Of a stretch of 64,000 bases of DNA, positions 24,388-32,942 are shown one piece after another. Position 1 is the first letter of the stretch. Every line of letters begins with the position of its first letter. The notes beneath the pieces are model-generated. The model had not been told where the DNA came from, searched no databases, and was given only the letters and a program-made list of their open reading frames with translations. The stretch spans positions 310,001 to 374,000 of the forward strand of contig NZ_CP017770.1 of the NCBI RefSeq assembly GCF_001857945.1. Reading direction: 5' to 3'. Position numbers and translations under genes: made by a program. The stretch is from Paenibacillus crassostreae (GTDB lineage Bacteria; Bacillota; Bacilli; Paenibacillales; Paenibacillaceae).

Positions 24388-25686
24388 CTAAGCTAGAACT
24401 AAGACTTCAACTTTACAATATCGATGCTTATCTTTTTCAAGCAAAGTAAATGTGATATTATCGTGTTGCCATTGCTCGCCTTCTTCTAGTTCAGACTGAT
24501 GACCATATAACCATCCACCGATTGAATCCCACTCTTCTGTTTCAAACTCAGTTGGTAGCAAATTGTTTATGAGTACTAAGGAGACCTTTCCATCGGCAAT
24601 AATATGATTATCATCAATTCTAGTAATCTCTTGTTCTTCTTCTGAATCAAATTCATCACGGATTTCTCCAACAATTTGTTCCAATATATCTTCAATGGTT
24701 ACCATTCCTGTGGTGCCACCATATTCGTCTACTAGAATAGCAAGGTGAGTACTTTCTCTCTGCATTTTCTTTAATAGAGCATCGATTGGTGTTGAATCTG
24801 GAACGGACATCACTTGCTGTAGTAGTGATTGTATTTCGACTTGAGGATTATCATTATAAGCTAAAAAGAATTGTTTGGTATTAATGATGCCAATAATATT
24901 ATCTTTACTATCTTGTGCAACAGGGAATCGAGTATACTGCTCTGTTTTGATAATATCCATGTTCTCTTGCTGCGTTTTATCTGTATATAAGCACACCATA
25001 TCTGTACGAGGTACGAGAATATCTTTTGCAAGCATATTATCGAAGGCAAAGATACGATTCACATAACCTAATTCATTCTTATTGATCTTTCCACTTTCAT
25101 AGCTTTCATTTATTATAATCTGAAGTTCTTCTTCAGAATGGGCTTCCTCATGTTCAGATGCAGGTGTGATCCCAATCATTTTGACTAATTGATTCGCTGA
25201 ACCGTTAAGAACCCAGATAAAAGGTCTCATGATCTTGTCAAACCAAATGATGGGTTGAGCTGTTAATAATGCAATCATTTCCGTCTTACGGATTGCAACT
25301 GTTTTTGGTGCTAATTCACCAATGACTACATGTAGGTACGTAATAACTCCAAATGCAATGATAAAGGAAACAACCTCATTAATTGCTTGTGATATATTCA
25401 TCTTCTCAAATAAAGGATGTAGAATAGCCTCTACTGTGGGTTCCCCTAACCAACCTAATCCGAGTGATGTAATCGTAATACCCAATTGACATGCAGATAA
25501 ATATCCATCTAAATGATTGAGTACTTTTTTTACAGCTGTTGCATTCTTTCTACCTTCACTAATCATTTGATCCACACGGCTTGAACGAAGTCGTACCATT
25601 GCGAACTCTACTGCTACGAAAAAGGCTGAAAATGCAATCAAAATAGCAATTAATAAAAGATTTAACCCGGTCCTATCACTTTCCAC
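24388..25686 (-). CDS. CNNM/HlyC-CorC family membrane protein with CBS pair (second copy)
   Basis: 432 residues, same architecture as the protein at 15642: a DUF21 membrane domain (about 10-185), two CBS domains (about 210-335, with ILVPRTDMVCLYTDKTQQEN and MQRESTHLAILVDEYGGTTG) and a C-terminal CorC domain. The two share long stretches such as ACQLGITI(S/T)SLGLGW. The family works in divalent-cation export or resistance. It lies between dif-like sites 1 and 2. Confidence 0.88.
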   Translation of the reverse strand: MESDRTGLNLLLIAILIAFSAFFVAVEFAMVRLRSSRVDQMISEGRKNATAVKKVLNHLDGYLSACQLGITITSLGLGWLGEPTVEAILHPLFEKMNISQAINEVVSFIIAFGVITYLHVVIGELAPKTVAIRKTEMIALLTAQPIIWFDKIMRPFIWVLNGSANQLVKMIGITPASEHEEAHSEEELQIIINESYESGKINKNELGYVNRIFAFDNMLAKDILVPRTDMVCLYTDKTQQENMDIIKTEQYTRFPVAQDSKDNIIGIINTKQFFLAYNDNPQVEIQSLLQQVMSVPDSTPIDALLKKMQRESTHLAILVDEYGGTTGMVTIEDILEQIVGEIRDEFDSEEEQEITRIDDNHIIADGKVSLVLINNLLPTEFETEEWDSIGGWLYGHQSELEEGEQWQHDNITFTLLEKDKHRYCKVEVLVLA

Positions 25687-25786
25687 TACAACATCTTCTC
25701 CTTAAAAATTATAATTTTTATATACTTACAAATAGTAATTATACATTGTTCAGAGCTTTATATCAAAATATACTATAATAGACACC

Positions 25787-25824
25787 AAAAAACGCAACGA
25801 TTGGAAATTGCTATCGTTGCGTTA
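25787..25824 (-). terminator. terminator of the DUF3900 gene
   Basis: A strong hairpin (aacgcaacgat against atcgttgcgtt) is followed by TTTTTT on the minus strand. Confidence 0.85.
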
Positions 25825-25924
25825 TATAGCCAATCATGAGTCAAATTATGGTTGAGTAATACATGAACTAAGCTAACTATTATCAAATATTTTAATTAAT
25901 GATATTAATATTTAATGAGATTTA

Positions 25925-27013
25925 TTACACATCATCGCCATCCAACTCATTCTGAGTCTGTAGGAGTCGTTCAGAAACCGTTCGAAAACTTTCTGGTTGT
26001 AATAATTCAACGGGTGAGTAACTTTTATCAAATGTAAAGGCGTCTCCTTCGATAATAACAGCATATCCATCGCGTAGCTTTGTAAGATGAATTTTGTCAC
26101 CGTAATCGGCTAGGAAGCCTTTTATAAATGTTTCTCCCAGTTTGAACTTGATTTCGATTTCCGGCTTGATCTCAACAATTCGCTCTGCTGCCTCCACCAC
26201 TTGCTCTGGCTCCCACTTTTCCTGCAAATTTCGTTTGTCACTCGCAGCCCAGAGCTCTAATTCACGTTCTTCTTGGTGACGTTCTTCTTGGCTAGCATCC
26301 GGCCATTTAGTCTCTACATACGTCTGAACAAATTCCATCACATGCTCATTTACGATCTCTGGAATGGATTGTTCATAAGTTACAAACTTCAAGAAATCTT
26401 CGAAATATCGGGCATGGGATGATTGATGGATTTTAAGTTCCCATTCCTCTATTATTCCCTCTTCTGGCATATAGGGATACTGAATAGATTTAATATTTCG
26501 GGCGTTGATCGCCATTTCAACCTGACTTACTAAATTCCGTTCATCAGATATCCGTGCTATTTTCTGTTCGAAGTCACATTTGAGCACGAAAATAAATGGA
26601 TCATCTGAATGAGTAGACAATACCGCTTGAATGATAATCAATGCTCCACCGCGAACGGAACTTGTATCTAGGTAACTGCGGATTAGATCATCACAAGCAT
26701 TCTTATAGTCTTCTTTATTATCCACCAAGCGAAGTCTAGTAAATAGATTATAGTTAGGATTACTATCTAATTCATGACCTGGTTCAACAATAAAACGACC
26801 AATTTTGGTCGGAGGCTGCTCAGTATTCGGATTCTTCTCTACCTTCCGTTTGGCCGTTCGTGCGAATTCTCCATCGAGAAATTTACTGATTTCACTATCC
26901 ATATATTCTTCACTGTCTAGCGTTTGATAATGTTTATAGTTCTTAATGGTCTGACCTTCACGGCTTTCGACTTGTATCACAAAGAAAGATAAGTGCTGTA
27001 CGTTAAATCGCAT
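25925..27013 (-). CDS. DUF3900-like conserved protein
   Basis: 362 residues, cytoplasmic. The start MRFNVQHLSFFVIQVESREG, the DLIRSYLDTSSVRGGALII segment and the acidic C-terminus (FDKSYSPVELLQPESFRTV) match my memory of DUF3900, a Bacillus/Paenibacillus family of unknown function; nucleoid-associated proteins share some of the layout. The ATG has an aggggttc site. Dif-like site 2 lies 160-190 bp upstream. Confidence 0.65.
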   Translation of the reverse strand: MRFNVQHLSFFVIQVESREGQTIKNYKHYQTLDSEEYMDSEISKFLDGEFARTAKRKVEKNPNTEQPPTKIGRFIVEPGHELDSNPNYNLFTRLRLVDNKEDYKNACDDLIRSYLDTSSVRGGALIIIQAVLSTHSDDPFIFVLKCDFEQKIARISDERNLVSQVEMAINARNIKSIQYPYMPEEGIIEEWELKIHQSSHARYFEDFLKFVTYEQSIPEIVNEHVMEFVQTYVETKWPDASQEERHQEERELELWAASDKRNLQEKWEPEQVVEAAERIVEIKPEIEIKFKLGETFIKGFLADYGDKIHLTKLRDGYAVIIEGDAFTFDKSYSPVELLQPESFRTVSERLLQTQNELDGDDV

Positions 27014-27172
27014 GTTGAACCCCTTTTATAATGTAATTTCTATATAATTCCGCAGATACGGATTTTCTAAAATGATTGTTCAATTAATATATTGGATATA
27101 AACAGTTATCGCAAGACAAATATTATTGGGATTTTACTAGAAAATGGGTTTGATAGTAAAACTATTTTAGTT

Positions 27173-27200
27173 GGTTTACATAACAAATATTATGTTAACC
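27173..27200 (+). repeat. Xer/dif-like site 2, next to the recombinase gene
   Basis: Left arm GGTTTACATAA, spacer CAAATA, right arm TTATGTTAACC. The arms are inverted repeats matching at 10 of 11 positions. It begins about 48 bp past the recombinase stop codon. Confidence 0.65.
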
Positions 27201-27247
27201 ATTTTCAATATATGTCCAATTATTCTATTTATTTCGGACATATTTCA

Positions 27248-28171
27248 TTAGTTCATAGAGAATTCAGGTAATTCTAATGTCAATTTCGACATTGCTTCCT
27301 CCTTCTCTCTACTTGTGATATGTGTGTAAACTGTCGTAGTCTGAATAGAAGAATGTCCTAGTAATTCTTGAACTGTACGTAAGTCTGCCCCTTTACGAAG
27401 CAGCATCGTTGCAAACGAATGTCGTAATTTATGGCTTGAATATGGCATCCGATTCATTACTGGTACATCATCTTGAAACCGAGCAAACGTATCCGAAGCC
27501 GCTTGCTGGATCGCACGAATCGATAACCGTCTTCCTTTTTGCGAGATGAACATGGCCGTTTCTTTATTACGTTTAGGTAACAACCTCTCTGCGATAGCAA
27601 GTTCCAATACAGGACAGACAGATTCCGGCACGGGTATAGTTCTCCACTTACGCCCTTTCCCGAATACACTAAGTAATCGTCGTTCCAGATTGAAATCAGC
27701 GATGTCAAGGGTATGGACCTCTCCCACACGAAGCCCCATGTAAGCCATTAACAGGAAGATCGCAAGATTACGATTACGGTACTTCCCATCAACTGCATTG
27801 AAGAATTTGTTCATTTCAGATTCCTCTAAATATACAGGTGCGCGGTTCTTATCCGTTCTAGATTTCTTAATATCTTGCGCTGGATTTACATTATGTAGTT
27901 CTAATTCGATCAGAGCTTTGAAGAAACAATTGACAGAAGCGTGCTTTCGATTACGTGTAGCATCACTCACGCCACGTTCTCGTACTGATGATAAATAAGA
28001 TACAACATGAAATTTCTTAACATTTTCTAACGTTTTACCACCTAGCGAGTCCAGAAATTCATTCACATCAGATAGATATGACTTTTGTGTATGAACCGTG
28101 TAACCAGCATCTTTCATCCAAATTAAAAAGGCTTCCAGCGCTTCTTCGTAGTCTTCGTTCATATCCATCAC
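27248..28171 (-). CDS. tyrosine recombinase, Xer-like
   Basis: 307 residues. The N-terminal SAM-like core-binding domain (about 8-100) precedes a catalytic domain with a complete active site: Arg148 in MGLRVGEV, Lys173 in GKGRKWR, His247 and Arg250 in HKLRHSF, His273 in LLGHSS and nucleophile Tyr282 in TVYTHI. Nothing indicates inactivation. It starts with GTG or the following ATG, behind a GGAGG. It follows gerPE by 39 bp, in the place where gerPF is usual, and lies next to dif-like site 2, its likely target. It could be a chromosomal dimer-resolving Xer protein or an element-specific integrase. Confidence 0.88.
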   Translation of the reverse strand: MMDMNEDYEEALEAFLIWMKDAGYTVHTQKSYLSDVNEFLDSLGGKTLENVKKFHVVSYLSSVRERGVSDATRNRKHASVNCFFKALIELELHNVNPAQDIKKSRTDKNRAPVYLEESEMNKFFNAVDGKYRNRNLAIFLLMAYMGLRVGEVHTLDIADFNLERRLLSVFGKGRKWRTIPVPESVCPVLELAIAERLLPKRNKETAMFISQKGRRLSIRAIQQAASDTFARFQDDVPVMNRMPYSSHKLRHSFATMLLRKGADLRTVQELLGHSSIQTTTVYTHITSREKEEAMSKLTLELPEFSMN

Positions 28172-28210
28172 GCCTTCACCTCCATTTCATCCTTCAGACA
28201 AATCATTGTA

Positions 28211-28570
28211 TCATAGATTTGATCTACTGACCTGACTTCTCAGATTAATAGTGCCGTTGTTACCGATTTGAAAGGTCGTACCGGTGGAAATCGACAATAC
28301 TTTGACCTGCTTCAACGTAATCAATGATTCTGTTGGAAGGATCTGAGCCTCAAACTCATCAGCATCATAATCTCTAACAATACACCCTAAGAATGGTTTT
28401 GCATAATGAGGTACGTCCCTATGATCTTTTTCCTGTTGATGTAAGTTAGGAGTGGTCTTTTCTCTTCGTTCCATAGAACTAGACCTTATACTACCAACAT
28501 CACCATTAACAAATATAGAACTATTAGAAATGTTATTTATATAAACATTGTGAATTTTAGAATTTTTCAT
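28211..28570 (-). CDS. gerPE: spore germination protein GerPE
   Basis: 119 residues. The N-terminal NVYINNISNSSIFVNGDVGS and the C-terminal VKVLSISTGTTFQIGNNGTI are two copies of the short GerP-type beta motif, as in GerPE of Bacillus. GerP proteins are coat-associated and help germinants cross the spore coat. It is fifth in a tight operon (4-bp spacing to gerPD) and the last gerP gene here; gerPF is not seen. Confidence 0.85.
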   Translation of the reverse strand: MKNSKIHNVYINNISNSSIFVNGDVGSIRSSSMERREKTTPNLHQQEKDHRDVPHYAKPFLGCIVRDYDADEFEAQILPTESLITLKQVKVLSISTGTTFQIGNNGTINLRSQVSRSNL

Positions 28571-28573
28571 AAG

Positions 28574-28780
28574 TTAATTACCTTTAGTAGAAAGAGTATT
28601 ACTGATAGTATCCCCGCTATTGCATCCAGCAGCAGACATACTATATTCCATAATATGATCATAAATAGATGAGCAATTAATCGTTTGGCTATCTCCAACT
28701 AGGAATACGGATGATCCTGCTATTGAAATAATTTTTACAGCATTGACTTGTAGTTCCTTATTAACGACGATCACTTTCAT
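28574..28780 (-). CDS. gerPD: spore germination protein GerPD
   Basis: 68 residues: VIVVNKELQVNAVKIISIAG and SSVFLVGDSQTINCSS match the GerPD pattern. A GAAGGGTGAG site lies inside the end of gerPC. Role in coat permeability to germinants by homology. Confidence 0.83.
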   Translation of the reverse strand: MKVIVVNKELQVNAVKIISIAGSSVFLVGDSQTINCSSIYDHIMEYSMSAAGCNSGDTISNTLSTKGN

Positions 28781-28787
28781 ACAAATC

Positions 28788-29372
28788 TCACCCTTCGTTT
28801 ATATTAAACTCCATATGACGTTTTACGGCTATATCGATATCGACTTGTATTTGTTTAATAATAGAATTGCAAACTTCTTCATCAGTTTCAGATCTTTCTT
28901 TAAGTTTAGGCATTTGTCCGAGATATTCATTAATTCTACCATCCATCTGTTGTTGAAGATCCTGAGTTACCATGTGGATGAACTGAGGGTTCATATTTAA
29001 ATTCCGCTCACTCGCTAAGTAAGCTAGTTGTTTCGGGACCTCTTCTTGGACATATTGCTTAACCGTAGGATGTATTTTCTCGTATAAAGCCTTATTCTCT
29101 GCTTCATTTGTACCTATGGGTTGACCATTCACCATGACCTCTTCAAAGTTATTTCCCTCATTCGGATTTATCCCTATATTTAAAGTACCTTCTAACTTCT
29201 CTATTTTCAATTGTTCAAAGTGATAGTTAATCGGACCTATATTTGCTGATTTTTTGTTCTTCAGATGTTCTATTTCACTTTGTAGTTCACCATACCTCTT
29301 CTCTAACTGCTGAATCTTATCAGACTGCATTCTTAACTCATTAAAAAGCTGTTGAACGTAATATGGGTGCAT
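28788..29372 (-). CDS. gerPC: spore germination protein GerPC
   Basis: 194 residues from the ATG at 29372 (MHPYYVQQL), preceded by a gaagggaag site; a TTG six codons earlier is less likely. A coiled coil (about 12-45, KIQQLEKRYGELQSEIEHLK) is followed by GPINYHFEQLKIEKLEGTLN and a helical, glutamine-rich C-terminus, as in GerPC, the largest GerP protein. It lies in frame order between gerPB and gerPD. Confidence 0.88.
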   Translation of the reverse strand: MHPYYVQQLFNELRMQSDKIQQLEKRYGELQSEIEHLKNKKSANIGPINYHFEQLKIEKLEGTLNIGINPNEGNNFEEVMVNGQPIGTNEAENKALYEKIHPTVKQYVQEEVPKQLAYLASERNLNMNPQFIHMVTQDLQQQMDGRINEYLGQMPKLKERSETDEEVCNSIIKQIQVDIDIAVKRHMEFNINEG

Positions 29373-29423
29373 GCCTTCCCTTCTCTCCAATGCTCATGGT
29401 ATTGCGAATCTTATAATCATAAT

Positions 29424-29612
29424 CTATGAGGTGAACAGAATTGCTGGTATAGGTAAAGGAATAAGAGGTCGATTTTTAGCATCCTTGGATGGAAAACGAT
29501 GTGACAAAACATTGATTTTCCCTGCTGTACCTATCTGCAGAATCGAGGAATTGGAAATCGAACCAACTTTAAGATGATGAACCGTAACACACTGATATAC
29601 TGAAATATTCAT
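29424..29612 (-). CDS. gerPB: spore germination protein GerPB
   Basis: 62 residues starting at MNISVYQCV, which is preferred over an in-frame GTG because of the aagggtgtgg site. It contains HHLKVGSISNSSILQIGTAG, the GerPB signature. It starts 15 bp after the gerPA stop codon. Confidence 0.87.
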   Translation of the reverse strand: MNISVYQCVTVHHLKVGSISNSSILQIGTAGKINVLSHRFPSKDAKNRPLIPLPIPAILFTS

Positions 29613-29627
29613 TACTAACCACACCCT

Positions 29628-29852
29628 TTAAGGAGGAGCAATCTGATCTACCACATCTGAGTCCATCGTATTAGTACTGCTTGCTTGGTTATTTGTAATG
29701 TTCGTACCGATGGAATCACCAATCGAGAAAGAGTTGGCACCGGCATAGATTTTTGAGTTACTGCTTAATATAACGGATGCTGTATTTCCTACTAAGACCG
29801 TGGAACTGGGACCTACATTATTAATTTTAATGTTGCCAATAATTGAAACCAC
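29628..29852 (-). CDS. gerPA: spore germination protein GerPA (GerPA/GerPF family)
   Basis: 74 residues: MVSIIGNIKINNVGPSSTVL, then VGNTASV, an AGANSFSIGDSI segment and a C-terminal MDSDVVDQ. This is the GerPA/GerPF fold; its place as first gene makes it GerPA. Start GTG behind a gaggggtgg site. Divergent from the Hsp20-like gene. Confidence 0.87.
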   Translation of the reverse strand: MVSIIGNIKINNVGPSSTVLVGNTASVILSSNSKIYAGANSFSIGDSIGTNITNNQASSTNTMDSDVVDQIAPP

Positions 29853-29965
29853 CGTTCCACCCCTCTCTTCAGAAGATACACCATTCTATGTGGCTATAAG
29901 CCCAATTGTCACTGAAAAAGTCAACCGCCCATACAATGGATAAAAGAGAAGGAGGCCTAGAAGAA

Positions 29966-30415
29966 ATGAGTTCCAATAAGTCCAATCCGTTAGATTGGTT
30001 TAATGAAGATCCTTTTTTCAAAAAACAACTATCTCTGAAGGACCTCGAAGAACAGTGGAAGCTAGATCCTAATCAGATCGAAGGTTATGTTGAAAAAGTT
30101 ATAAGAGAAGCTACTTCTACTCCATTAACAACTGCCGAATCAAATTTAATCTATGAACATATCGATACACACAACCTCCTAATCACAAAAATAACGATAC
30201 CCAAACACACCCATCCTGAAAATATTGGAGTTCAGCTAAATCGGACACAGATCAAAATCACGGGTCTGAAAAATGAACAGAGTAAAATTATCCAACTGCC
30301 TTGCTCCATTAATCCAGATATTAGCAAAGGGACTTATAAGCATGGATCTTTACAACTCAAGATGCCGAAATCGTCATCAGGTCGATTCAAAGATATTGTG
30401 GTCCGATATTTATAA
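29966..30415 (+). CDS. Hsp20/alpha-crystallin-like protein
   Basis: 149 residues from the ATG at 29966, which has an AAGGAGG ten bases upstream; an earlier frame start lacks one. The C-terminal 90 residues form an ACD-type beta domain (LLITKITIPKHTHPENIGVQ, LNRTQIKITGL, LQLKMPKS). The N-terminal half is short and helical. Similar genes lie beside gerP operons in Bacillus and encode coat-associated small heat-shock-like proteins; that role is inferred from context. Confidence 0.75.
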   Translation: MSSNKSNPLDWFNEDPFFKKQLSLKDLEEQWKLDPNQIEGYVEKVIREATSTPLTTAESNLIYEHIDTHNLLITKITIPKHTHPENIGVQLNRTQIKITGLKNEQSKIIQLPCSINPDISKGTYKHGSLQLKMPKSSSGRFKDIVVRYL

Positions 30416-30483
30416 TTTCCTCGAAAACAATGGTTAATTATGTTGCCACTTACCCCTCCATCAATTTTAAAATAGCTTAAAAT

Positions 30484-30520
30484 CAAAACAGCGTATAATT
30501 TATGTTATACGCTGTTTTTT
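30484..30520 (+). terminator. terminator of the Hsp20-like gene
   Basis: A hairpin (acagcgtataa against ttatacgctgt) is followed by TTTTTT. Confidence 0.85.
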
Positions 30521-30646
30521 GTGCCTTTTTATATGTTATTTCATATACCTAGTGACAAACTAAACATTATTGTTGATAATGATATAGTGGCTATTTATGC
30601 AACACGTATTTTCATAAATTTGTACGATACACAGGAGGTTTATTCT

Positions 30647-31867
30647 TTGACAGGATCCAAGACTCAATCATCAGCCAGCGCATCTGCTGCAACAACGGTC
30701 TACCCGATATTATTTGCGATTAGTATCGTTCATTTATTAAACGACACGATGCAATCAACGGTATCTGCTCTTTTTCCAATATTAAAAGATTCCATGAATC
30801 TTAGCTTTAGTCAGATAGGTCTGATCGCGTTCGCCATGAATATTACAGCATCCCTATTACAGCCTTTAATTGGAATGTATGCTGATGTCCGACCACGACC
30901 ATACATATTGCCGTTTGGTGTCTGCTTTACTTTGATTGGAATCATCACACTAGCCATAGCACCAAGTTTTGCTGTAGTACTGTTCGCTGTCATTTCCATA
31001 GGGATAGGGTCAGCCATATTTCACCCAGAATCCTCACGTGTTGCATACTTAGCTAGCGGAGGTAAACGGGGGTTCTCACAGTCCTTATTCCAGGTCGGTG
31101 GAAACATAGGGAGTTCCCTTGGACCGATCATGACTGCACTCATTTTTGTAAAAATCGGCCAATTCGGTGTCATCTGGTTCACAATTGCTGCACTTACTGC
31201 CATTGCAATACAGTTCAAAGTAGCCCAATGGTACGGTAAACAAACCTTGCATGTCACCCCTACTAAGAAAAAAGCAGCTGCCAACGTTCGTCATACTGGG
31301 CTTAGTCGTGCTCAGGTCATCGGAACCATCGTTATCTTAGTATTTCTTGTGTTCTCAAAGAATGTGTACATGTCCAGTATCACTTCTTTCTATACTTTCT
31401 TCTTGATAGAAACTCATGGAGTCACTATACAGCATGCACAATACTTTTTATTCGCTTTCCTTGGGGCGGCAGCCCTTGGTACATTTTTAGGCGGTCCCTT
31501 GTCTGACAGATATGGTCGGAGAAATATCATCTGGCTCTCTATACTAGGTACAGCTCCCTTCTCGATTCTAATGCCACATGTATCCTTGGCATGGGCAGCT
31601 GTCCTAAGTATATTCGCTGGTTTTATTCTTTCATCAGCATTCTCAATCATCGTCGTTTATGCGCAGGAATTAGTCCCTGGCAAGATTGGTCTCATTTCTG
31701 GATTGTTCTTCGGACTGGCTTTCGGGTTAGGCGGATTAGGCTCTGCTGTTATGGGTAATATTGCAGATCATACAAGCATCCCATTTATCATGAACCTATC
31801 CTCATATTTACCGCTACTCGGGATGTTGGCTATCTTGTTGCCTAAAGATAAAGAGTTAATTAGATAA
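30647..31867 (+). CDS. MFS exporter, fosmidomycin-resistance (Fsr) type
   Basis: 406 residues from a TTG at 30647 that follows AGGAGG by eight bases; the longer frame would start inside the preceding terminator and adds an unlikely N-terminus. Twelve hydrophobic segments. Motifs include HLLNDTMQSTVSALFPILKD at the first helix, IGIGSAIFHPESSRVAYLAS and a FLGGPLSDRYGRRNIIWLS loop, all typical of Fsr-like drug/proton antiporters. The substrate is unknown. Confidence 0.85.
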   Translation: MTGSKTQSSASASAATTVYPILFAISIVHLLNDTMQSTVSALFPILKDSMNLSFSQIGLIAFAMNITASLLQPLIGMYADVRPRPYILPFGVCFTLIGIITLAIAPSFAVVLFAVISIGIGSAIFHPESSRVAYLASGGKRGFSQSLFQVGGNIGSSLGPIMTALIFVKIGQFGVIWFTIAALTAIAIQFKVAQWYGKQTLHVTPTKKKAAANVRHTGLSRAQVIGTIVILVFLVFSKNVYMSSITSFYTFFLIETHGVTIQHAQYFLFAFLGAAALGTFLGGPLSDRYGRRNIIWLSILGTAPFSILMPHVSLAWAAVLSIFAGFILSSAFSIIVVYAQELVPGKIGLISGLFFGLAFGLGGLGSAVMGNIADHTSIPFIMNLSSYLPLLGMLAILLPKDKELIR

Positions 31868-31882
31868 TTTTTTGACCATTAG

Positions 31883-31930
31883 TACAAAACACTGGATAGA
31901 GCCTTAATAAGGCACTATCCAGTGTTTTGT
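31883..31930. terminator. terminator after the MFS gene
   Basis: A perfect long hairpin (acaaaacactggatag with ctatccagtgttttgt) is followed by T-rich sequence. Confidence 0.88.
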
Positions 31931-31961
31931 TTATTAGAGTTTTTTTAAGTTAATCCCATCT

Positions 31962-31989
31962 GGTTTACATAATAAAAATTATGTAAACT
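31962..31989 (+). repeat. Xer/dif-like site 3
   Basis: Left arm GGTTTACATAA (identical to site 2), spacer TAAAAA, right arm TTATGTAAACT (identical, as I recall, to the right arm of B. subtilis dif). It lies in a convergent intergenic region, where an operator is unlikely. Confidence 0.65.
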
Positions 31990-32027
31990 AGTCGAGTCTA
32001 ATCAAATTGTAAGATCTTATTTTCACT

Positions 32028-32717
32028 TCATCGAAAACTTTCAAGTGGTATACTAAACAAATTAATGACACTGCCATCCTCTGCACTATATTCAAATAAC
32101 TCAAGGATAAGAGTTCCATTAAGTGGCAACTTTTCTTCTGGAATTTGAATATCGAGTGTGAAAGCAGACCACTCTGGCGCGCCCATATCCAAGGTTAGAA
32201 AATCCTCCACTAAATAATTATGACCGTCTGAAACTGCATAATTCATCGTTACTTCGAACACTCGACCCTCACCGGTTATCGTATACTTACCCTTTAAGCC
32301 AGTAACCTTAATATTTCGAAAAGCCTTATTTTCTACAGATCTTTCAGCGATCACTTCAATCTTCTCTGCTGATCCTTGCATGGGAAATGATTCTGCCACA
32401 GGTCCATCAATCCAATATTGAACCTTTTGCCCTACCATTAAGGTAGACGCTTCGTTTGTTTGAAGCCATATGGCGCTTCCTTTGTAGCTCTCAGAAATAT
32501 CATTCCACGTTTTGTCGAAGTCTTCTGTGTTCACTTGATCCAACACCAACACGCTATTATCTGTCACTTCAAATATGAATCCTTCTTCCATTTGTGAAAC
32601 TGTGCCTTCATCATTGGATACAGCTCCTCCAATAGATTTTGATTCTCCAGTAGAAGTACATCCAGTGACGACTAAGATTAACATCATGATCATCAACAAA
32701 GATTTGAGTTGTTTCAT
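32028..32717 (-). CDS. hypothetical lipoprotein
   Basis: 229 residues from MKQLKSLLM (ATG 32717, with an AGGAAGGAG site; the earlier in-frame ATG has none). Lipobox VTGC (Cys20). Residues 45-100 look like an OB-type DUF3221 domain (FIFEVTDNSVLVLDQV and LMVGQKVQYWIDG), followed by an immunoglobulin-like beta domain. Function unknown; surface exposed. Confidence 0.72.
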   Translation of the reverse strand: MKQLKSLLMIMMLILVVTGCTSTGESKSIGGAVSNDEGTVSQMEEGFIFEVTDNSVLVLDQVNTEDFDKTWNDISESYKGSAIWLQTNEASTLMVGQKVQYWIDGPVAESFPMQGSAEKIEVIAERSVENKAFRNIKVTGLKGKYTITGEGRVFEVTMNYAVSDGHNYLVEDFLTLDMGAPEWSAFTLDIQIPEEKLPLNGTLILELFEYSAEDGSVINLFSIPLESFR

Positions 32718-32942
32718 CGTATAACTCCTTCCTGCTTTCATTTAATGTCCCTTAAATTATAGACGATATTGAATGAGAATCCTTAACTTACATTTTATCA
32801 CTTTCACATGGTGATATTAAATATAATTCCATAAACCATCTATGATGTTTTGTAAAAATTTACACAGTTTTTACACTTCTTCTTCGAGTTAATAGTAAAA
32901 TGAATAAGAATATACAATAATCTAACAAGGTATGGTGGAAAT

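Noticed and set aside
24273..31989. The three palindromes as operators of one regulator
   Set aside because: Site 3 lies between two convergent genes, far from any start. All sites have the unequal-arm, 6-bp-spacer dif layout and one adjoins a recombinase gene. Not fully excluded.
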